Positions 52,973 through 57,432 of a DNA stretch of 57,432 bases are shown piece after piece. Position numbers and translations under genes: made by a program. The notes under the pieces were generated by a model. The model was not told the DNA's origin. It ran no database searches and worked only from the letters and a program-made list of their open reading frames with translations. Position 1 is the stretch's first letter. The number at the start of each line of letters is the position of its first letter. Source of the DNA: a bacterium (GTDB lineage Bacteria; Moduliflexota; Moduliflexia; Moduliflexales; JAUQPW01); contig JAUQPW010000020.1 in NCBI GenBank assembly GCA_030550175.1, positions 1 to 57,432 of the forward strand, in the 5' to 3' direction.

Positions 52973-53904
52973 ATTCAAAAAATCCAATAGTTCCTAAAAA
53001 TATTGTAGTTACAGGTGGTGCTGGATTTATAGGTCAAGCCCTGGTCAGGAGACTCCAGGCGATAGGCCATCAGGTTCTGGTAATAGATAAGCAAGCTCCC
53101 CTTAACGGAAATGGCTATCCGGCAGAAAGGTTAAAACTGGTAGATATTACCAAACTTGAGGAACTCAGCCGGGCAATACCCAAAGATGTAGATATCGTCT
53201 GCCATCTTGCCGGGTTGGTTGCTGATGATGCAAATTCCAATCCCTACCATGCGGTCTATATTAACGAAATGGGAACGGCTAACATTTTAGAAGTTTGCCG
53301 TACCCATAAAATCCCTAAGATTCTCTTTGCCAGTACATTTTTAATTTATGAAAACTGTGGCCGGGATTTTGTAGATGAAACCACAGCCATTGATATCACC
53401 AATCTGGGACCTTTCTCCCGGAGCAAGCTGTTCAGTGAACAGCTCATTAAAGACTATCAGAAAAAGTACGGAATCAAATATATTATCCTGCGATTCGGCT
53501 CTGTATATGGATGTGGGAACGGATCCAATGTGATCCGAACTTTCATCGAACAGGGTTTAAAAGGAGAACGTATTGTAGTCTGGGGAGAAGGAAAACGCAC
53601 ACGTCAATTTATTTACCTGGAAGATTTGGTGGACGCCGTAGTACTGGCCCTGGATCAGGAGAACGAAATATTTAACATCTGTGGTGAAACCCAAACTTCT
53701 ACACGATCTATTCTGGATAGTCTTCAAGAATTAGTGCCTCATTTAGATGTATCCTTTGACCTGACAAAGAAGGAAAAAGTAGAGACCTATTACATCTCCA
53801 TTAAAAAAGCAGGTGATAAGCTGGGATGGGTACCCAAGACTTCTATCGACGATGGTCTGAAACAGACAACGGAGTGGTTTAGTAAGCAATTAAAAGCCTT
53901 TTAA
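52969..53904 (+). CDS. Extended SDR, sugar-nucleotide epimerase/dehydratase-like, catalytic Tyr replaced
   Basis: 311 residues: nucleotide motif VTGGAGFIGQALV, CHLAGLVADD, FASTFLIYE and a late GDKLGWVPKT. The SDR catalytic motif YxxxK reads FSRSK (Phe149 to Lys153), so the Tyr is Phe. Tyr is needed for hydride chemistry in typical members, so the protein may have another role or a compensating residue. The start is the ATG at 52969 in the ATGA overlap, with GGAGG upstream; a GTG at 52960 is possible. It belongs to the aminotransferase-GT4 cluster. Confidence 0.85.
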   Translation: MNSKNPIVPKNIVVTGGAGFIGQALVRRLQAIGHQVLVIDKQAPLNGNGYPAERLKLVDITKLEELSRAIPKDVDIVCHLAGLVADDANSNPYHAVYINEMGTANILEVCRTHKIPKILFASTFLIYENCGRDFVDETTAIDITNLGPFSRSKLFSEQLIKDYQKKYGIKYIILRFGSVYGCGNGSNVIRTFIEQGLKGERIVVWGEGKRTRQFIYLEDLVDAVVLALDQENEIFNICGETQTSTRSILDSLQELVPHLDVSFDLTKKEKVETYYISIKKAGDKLGWVPKTSIDDGLKQTTEWFSKQLKAF

Positions 53905-53919
53905 GGAAAGCTACTGAGG

Positions 53920-54068
53920 ATGTGGGAGTATGGGAGGGGGGAGGTAAGAAGGTATGGGAGTGGGGAGTAGGGAAGTATAGGAGAATATACCTCCCTACTT
54001 CCCTACCCCTTACTTACCCCCATACTTCCCCACTTCCCTACTTCCCTACCTTCATCTCCCCACACTCC
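53920..54068. repeat. Intergenic inverted repeat, GGGAGTATGG-type, copy 5
   Basis: GTGGGAGTATGGGAGGGGGG and GAGTGGGGAGTAGGGAAGTATAGG words are followed by CCTCCCTACTTCCCTACCCC and CTTCCCCACTTCCCTACTTCC words. It occupies the gap before the GT4 gene, leaving no recognisable ribosome site. Confidence 0.85.
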
Positions 54069-54090
54069 CATATCCTCCTACTTTTCCAAC

Positions 54091-55299
54091 ATGAAACGAC
54101 CTCTTTGCATAGCTGCCATAGCTCCTTGCCCGTTTCCGGTTAATCATGGAACCCCGGCCAGTATTCGAGAGATTATCCAGGTTCAGGCCAAGAAAGGTCA
54201 TGAAGTGCACGTCATTACCTATCCCCTTCAAGATAAAATTCCCCTCCACCCCGGATTGATCCTTCATCGAGTCCGTATGGTTGGGGGTTCCCAACGGATT
54301 GTCGTAGGACCTACGGCACAAAGACCTTTATTTGATTTACAAATGGTCTGGAAGCTTTGTCAAGTTATTAAAAAGTACCGGGTAGATGTAATTCATGGCT
54401 ATAACTACGAAGGAGGGATTATTGGATATTTAGGCAAGAAATGGACAGGTAGACCTTTAGTATATACCCAACTCAATTCCATGATTGATGAATTACCCAG
54501 CTATAATTTCATCCGACCTAAATTCCTGGCCGTTGGTCTTGCTAAAGCCTTGGACTACACGGTTCCTCGCATGGCAGATCATGTGATTCCCATTGCAGAA
54601 GAATTGGTCGATTTTCTCCTGGAGAAGGGGATTGATCCCAAGAAAATGACCCTGATTCGGATGGGAATTGATCCGACCATGTTCCAACATAAAGATCCAG
54701 GGTTCATGCGGCGTAAATATAATTTAGGAGGAAGACCGGTTATCATCTATACGGGACTTCTCAATGAATTTCAGCGGATCGATTACCTTATTCAGGCTAT
54801 GAAAGTAGTCGTCTCTGAGTTCCCGCAAGCCCTTCTTCTGATGGTCGGTAACTATATCGACGAGGCTCAACTTGTTAAGTACCGAACTATGGCTGGCGAA
54901 TTGGGAGTTCTGGAAAATATCCTCTTCACCGATGAAAGGCCTTTGGAAGAGATCCCTTACTTTTTAGCTGCGGCGGATGTTGCAGTCGTCTCCAGACCGG
55001 ACTGCCCGGGTGTTCCCATCAAAATGCTCAATTATATGGCAGCCGGAAATGCCATCGTTTGTCCACTTGGATCTTCTAAGGGTTTGAAAAACATGTATGA
55101 TGCCATTGTAGTAAAGGACCATAGCGCCGAAGAAATCGGCTGGGGGATTGTTAAACTCTTAAAAGATCCCGAACTCCGACGTCGTTTGGGAGAAAATGCC
55201 CGCAAAACTGTCGATGAATTGTTTAGTTTAAATGCCATCACCGAGAAGATCGATGAGGTGTATGAGAAAGTGCTTCAGAGGCCGGAAGTTAGAAATTAG
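54091..55299 (+). CDS. GT4-family glycosyltransferase
   Basis: 402 residues with a GT-B fold: PVNHGTPASIREIIQVQAKKG at the N-terminus, VDVIHGYNYEGGII, and the C-terminal donor domain with IYTGLLNEFQRIDYLIQA and SRPDCPGVPIKMLNYMAAGN. The usual second Glu of the EX7E motif is Asn (LNYMAAG), a known variant. It transfers a sugar to a surface-glycan or lipid acceptor. The last residues (RPEVRN) come from GAAGTTAGAA-type repeat DNA. No ribosome site is visible at the ATG. Confidence 0.88.
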   Translation: MKRPLCIAAIAPCPFPVNHGTPASIREIIQVQAKKGHEVHVITYPLQDKIPLHPGLILHRVRMVGGSQRIVVGPTAQRPLFDLQMVWKLCQVIKKYRVDVIHGYNYEGGIIGYLGKKWTGRPLVYTQLNSMIDELPSYNFIRPKFLAVGLAKALDYTVPRMADHVIPIAEELVDFLLEKGIDPKKMTLIRMGIDPTMFQHKDPGFMRRKYNLGGRPVIIYTGLLNEFQRIDYLIQAMKVVVSEFPQALLLMVGNYIDEAQLVKYRTMAGELGVLENILFTDERPLEEIPYFLAAADVAVVSRPDCPGVPIKMLNYMAAGNAIVCPLGSSKGLKNMYDAIVVKDHSAEEIGWGIVKLLKDPELRRRLGENARKTVDELFSLNAITEKIDEVYEKVLQRPEVRN

Positions 55300-55300
55300 A

Positions 55301-55344
55301 AACCAGAAGTTTAAATTTTGGATTTTGAATTCGAACTTCTGGTT
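55301..55344. repeat. Inverted repeat AACCAGAAGTT / AACTTCTGGTT
   Basis: An 11-bp perfect inverted repeat with a 22-base loop, immediately after the GT4 stop. It extends the GAAGTTAGAAATTAG words that encode the GT4 C-terminus. Confidence 0.75.
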
Positions 55345-55356
55345 CCTATTTCATTA

Positions 55357-55902
55357 ATGTCATCACCGGTAGGTCATTCTCTGGTAAGCCTGAGTCTCTA
55401 CTTTTTGTGGAATCCTTATAAACGGTGGGGGCAGGTATGGGAACAAAAATGGGAGATCCTGACGGCCGTGACGCTGGCCAATTTACCGGACATAGATATG
55501 CTGGCAGGTATCTGGATCTATGGGGACCGGCATGCTATCCATAGGACTTTTACCCATAGTCCCTTTTTTGCCCTCCTGCTGGCCGTGATCTTGAGCTTTT
55601 TTTCTCCCATCGAACAGAGACTACAAAAAATTTTCCGGTATTTTATACTTATCTTCTCCCATGGCTTTATGGACTTTCTTTGCGGGGATGAACTGGGGCA
55701 CCGGAGCGGACAAGGGATTGCTATATTTTATCCCTGGATCACTAAAAAATATACCTCCCCTATGGCCTTACTCCCTTCTGTAGATTTTAAATTAGGAATA
55801 TGGTCTATTATCAACTGGGAAACCATCGCCTTTGAAGCAATCTTATTTGGTATCATCCTTTTTCTGGTCCTACAATTCGGCGGTAAAAAAATTCAACCTT
55901 GA
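55357..55902 (+). CDS. YdjM-like membrane-bound metal-dependent hydrolase (DUF457)
   Basis: 181 residues with about four membrane helices and the family pattern SSPVGHSLVSLSLYFLW, LANLPDIDMLAG, HRTFTHSPFFALLLA and FSHGFMDFLCG, whose His and Asp residues would bind metal. No enzymatic activity has been settled for the family. The ATG at 55357 is chosen; a TTG at 55318 in the same frame is inside the inverted repeat. It lies between the GT4 gene and the second AlkP-like gene on the same strand. Confidence 0.82.
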   Translation: MSSPVGHSLVSLSLYFLWNPYKRWGQVWEQKWEILTAVTLANLPDIDMLAGIWIYGDRHAIHRTFTHSPFFALLLAVILSFFSPIEQRLQKIFRYFILIFSHGFMDFLCGDELGHRSGQGIAIFYPWITKKYTSPMALLPSVDFKLGIWSIINWETIAFEAILFGIILFLVLQFGGKKIQP

Positions 55903-55954
55903 CACCCCCTGGAGTTACATGCTAGCTTACTTTTCAACCAACATAAACAAAATT

Positions 55955-57432
55955 ATGAAAAAAAGCCTGATCACATTTTATCTGTTTGCAGTTGCTCTGC
56001 TGGGTTTACCTTCCATAGCCTTTGCCTATATTGGCCCGGGAGCAGGGTTTGCCTTTTTTAGCTCCTTTTTTATTCTGCTGGCTACCTTCCTTTTAGCTTT
56101 ACTGGCCCTTATCCTGTTGCCTATAAGGCTTGTTTTAATCAAATTAAAAAGGAAAAAGGGCTATGTTAAAAGTGATATCGATCGGGTTATCGTGATCGGA
56201 TTGGATGGTATGGACCCCTTTACGGTGGAAGAGCTCATGGAACAGGGATATCTGAAAAATTTTTCAAAACTCAAAGAAATGGGAAGCTATCACCGACTTC
56301 AGACGACCACCCCTTCCATATCCCCCGTTGCCTGGTCTTCCTTTATCACAGGAGTCAATCCGGGAAGACACAATATATTTGATTTCTTGAGCCGTGATCG
56401 TAAAACCTATCTTCCCTATCTCTCTTCAGCTCATATCGGAGGACCTTCCAGAACCCTCTCCATAGGAAAGTATGTAATTCCATTAGGAAGACCTCAAATT
56501 AAACTTCTGCGAAAAGGAAAACCCTTCTGGAATATCCTCGGGGAAAAAGGTATTTCCAGTTCTATTCTGCGGGTTCCCATTACCTTCCCCCCGGAAAAGT
56601 TTGCAGGCCGTGTGTTATCGGCCATGGGAGTACCCGATCTAAGAGGTTCGCAAGGTACATTTTCCTACTATACAACCAGCCAGGATGAACTTGAAGGACA
56701 TACCGAGGGAAGATTTTTTAAAGTAGAAATAGTAGGAAACAAAATCCGAACCTTTATTGAAGGACCTGAAAATCCAATTCTCAAGAAACGCACCGAAATC
56801 AAACTGCCTCTTCTCATTACCATCTATAAAGATTCGGAAGAGGTTGAACTGGAAGTTTCAGGTCAGAAGCTTCGACTCAAGAAAGGACAATACTCTCAGT
56901 GGGTTCGCCTCACTTTTAAATTAGGCCTGGGAATGAAAGTTTACGGGATCTGTCGGTTTTACCTTAAAAGTATCTCCCCGGAATTTGGACTTTATCTCTC
57001 CCCGATCAACATCGATCCCGAAAACCCGGCCCTTCCCATATCGTATCCCTTTATTTACTCCATCTATCTGGCTAAAGTAATCGGAAGTTATACGACCTTA
57101 GGACTCGCCGAGGATACCTGGGCCTTAAACGAAGGGGCACTGGATGAAAAAGCTTTTCTGGAACAGGCTTACCTGATCCATGAAGAGCGGGAGAAAATGC
57201 TCTTTCACGAATTAGAGAAAATTCGAAAAGGCCTGTGTGTATGTGTGTTCGACACAACCGACCGGATTCAGCATATGTTCTGGAAGCATTGGAAGAAAGA
57301 AAGTATGGAGGTGGGGGGGGTTGGGGGGGTGGGGGGGGGGGCGGGGCCGCGGGGGGCGGCGCGGGGGCGGGGGGCGGGGCGCGCGCCCCCCCCCCCCCGC
57401 ACCCACGCCCGCCCCCGCCCCCCCCCCCCCCC
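55955..57432 (+). CDS. Second AlkP-superfamily phosphodiesterase-like protein, membrane-anchored, 3' truncated
   Basis: Open from the ATG at 55955 to the window end without a stop; reliable to about 57312, where homopolymer DNA begins. The N-terminus has a signal-like helix (3-24) ending AFA, the motif YIGPGAGFAFF (25-35) and a second helix (about 36-60), so the enzyme domain is anchored to the membrane. Motifs follow: VIGLDGMDPF (Asp84), PSISPVAWSSFITG with Ser123 where the first AlkP gene has Thr49, and FDTTDRIQHMFWKHW (Asp/His metal site). It is a membrane-bound relative of the protein at 49962. The last motif SDHG lies beyond the usable sequence. Confidence 0.82.
   Translation, partial: MKKSLITFYLFAVALLGLPSIAFAYIGPGAGFAFFSSFFILLATFLLALLALILLPIRLVLIKLKRKKGYVKSDIDRVIVIGLDGMDPFTVEELMEQGYLKNFSKLKEMGSYHRLQTTTPSISPVAWSSFITGVNPGRHNIFDFLSRDRKTYLPYLSSAHIGGPSRTLSIGKYVIPLGRPQIKLLRKGKPFWNILGEKGISSSILRVPITFPPEKFAGRVLSAMGVPDLRGSQGTFSYYTTSQDELEGHTEGRFFKVEIVGNKIRTFIEGPENPILKKRTEIKLPLLITIYKDSEEVELEVSGQKLRLKKGQYSQWVRLTFKLGLGMKVYGICRFYLKSISPEFGLYLSPINIDPENPALPISYPFIYSIYLAKVIGSYTTLGLAEDTWALNEGALDEKAFLEQAYLIHEEREKMLFHELEKIRKGLCVCVFDTTDRIQHMFWKHWKKESMEVGGVGGVGGGAGPRGAARGRGAGRAPPPPRTHARPRPPPP
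57313..57432. other. Terminal G-run/C-run block, probable assembly artefact
   Basis: From about 57313 the sequence becomes almost pure G and then almost pure C to the end. Codons here have no resemblance to the protein family. It looks like a sequencing or contig-end artefact. Confidence 0.85.

Noticed and set aside
57313..57432. G-quadruplex or telomere-like end
   Set aside because: The G-run followed by a C-run at the contig end has no regular motif and interrupts a conserved protein, so a sequencing artefact is more likely.
1..57432. tRNA, rRNA or tmRNA genes
   Set aside because: I looked for the T-arm consensus and for rRNA core motifs in the gaps and found none; a covariance-model scan would settle this.

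Overview
The window reads as chromosome of a Gram-negative, aerobic, moderate-GC (about 45 % by eye) bacterium from a lineage I cannot name. An ADP-heptose pathway kinase points to lipopolysaccharide. A complete haem-copper oxidase operon with haem A synthesis points to aerobic respiration. The gene order dprA / topA / xerC / hslV / hslU is one seen in Deltaproteobacteria-like and Firmicutes genomes. There are no phage genes, transposases, CRISPR arrays, rRNAs or tRNAs that I can see. The last ~120 bases are a G-then-C homopolymer block that looks like an assembly artefact, and the final gene runs into it.

Layout. 1-1136: 3' part of a trehalose synthase-maltokinase gene. 1229-2626 (-): S41 protease. 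3013-8317: Gld-type ABC exporter operon (ATPase, permease, GldG-like protein, four-module DUF4340 protein). 8740-14656 (-): alkaline-phosphatase-family enzyme, heptose kinase, MoeA, EamA permease. 15006-19096: ribD-ribE-(496-bp gap)-ribH-nusB and a metallophosphoesterase, behind a good sigma-70-like promoter. 19170-28386 (-): hslU, hslV, xerC, a NYN nuclease, topA, two small membrane-stress-type genes and dprA. 28551-32319: reductase/epimerase, small exported OB-fold-like protein, metallo-beta-lactamase-fold hydrolase (-), fructose-1,6-bisphosphatase. 32601-40499: oxidase operon ctaC-ctaD-ctaA-ctaB-small membrane ORF-ctaE-CxxC membrane protein-second ctaE-ctaF-DUF420/ctaM. 40822-49774: metabolic and housekeeping genes (amidase, unknown exported protein, enolase-superfamily enzyme, MetE-like enzyme, rsmE, prmA, methylmalonyl-CoA epimerase, PfkB kinase). 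49962-57432: a probable surface-glycan cluster with two AlkP-superfamily enzymes, a DegT aminotransferase, an epimerase-like SDR, a GT4 glycosyltransferase and a YdjM-like membrane protein.

The most unusual property is between the genes. About 25 inverted repeats sit in 57 kb, most of them in intergenic gaps. Many are built from reiterated short words that fall into families: GGGAGTATGG-type (five copies), GGGGACACGGAGAC-type, TTGTCCGTTG-type, AAACGTAAAACG-type, TTTGTGTCTTTGTGG-type, CCCTCACCCT-type, and a CCTTTCAGGGGTAGG-ended element. Some are read into proteins: one lies in frame inside ctaA (residues about 149-185), and others supply the C-termini of TopA and the GT4 enzyme or leader sequence before other genes.

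The oxidase operon is the best candidate for undescribed biology. It has two subunit III genes and two small membrane proteins of unknown role (one with a CAVC motif), and no visible SCO or Cox11 copper chaperone. The glycan cluster contains an SDR whose catalytic Tyr is Phe.
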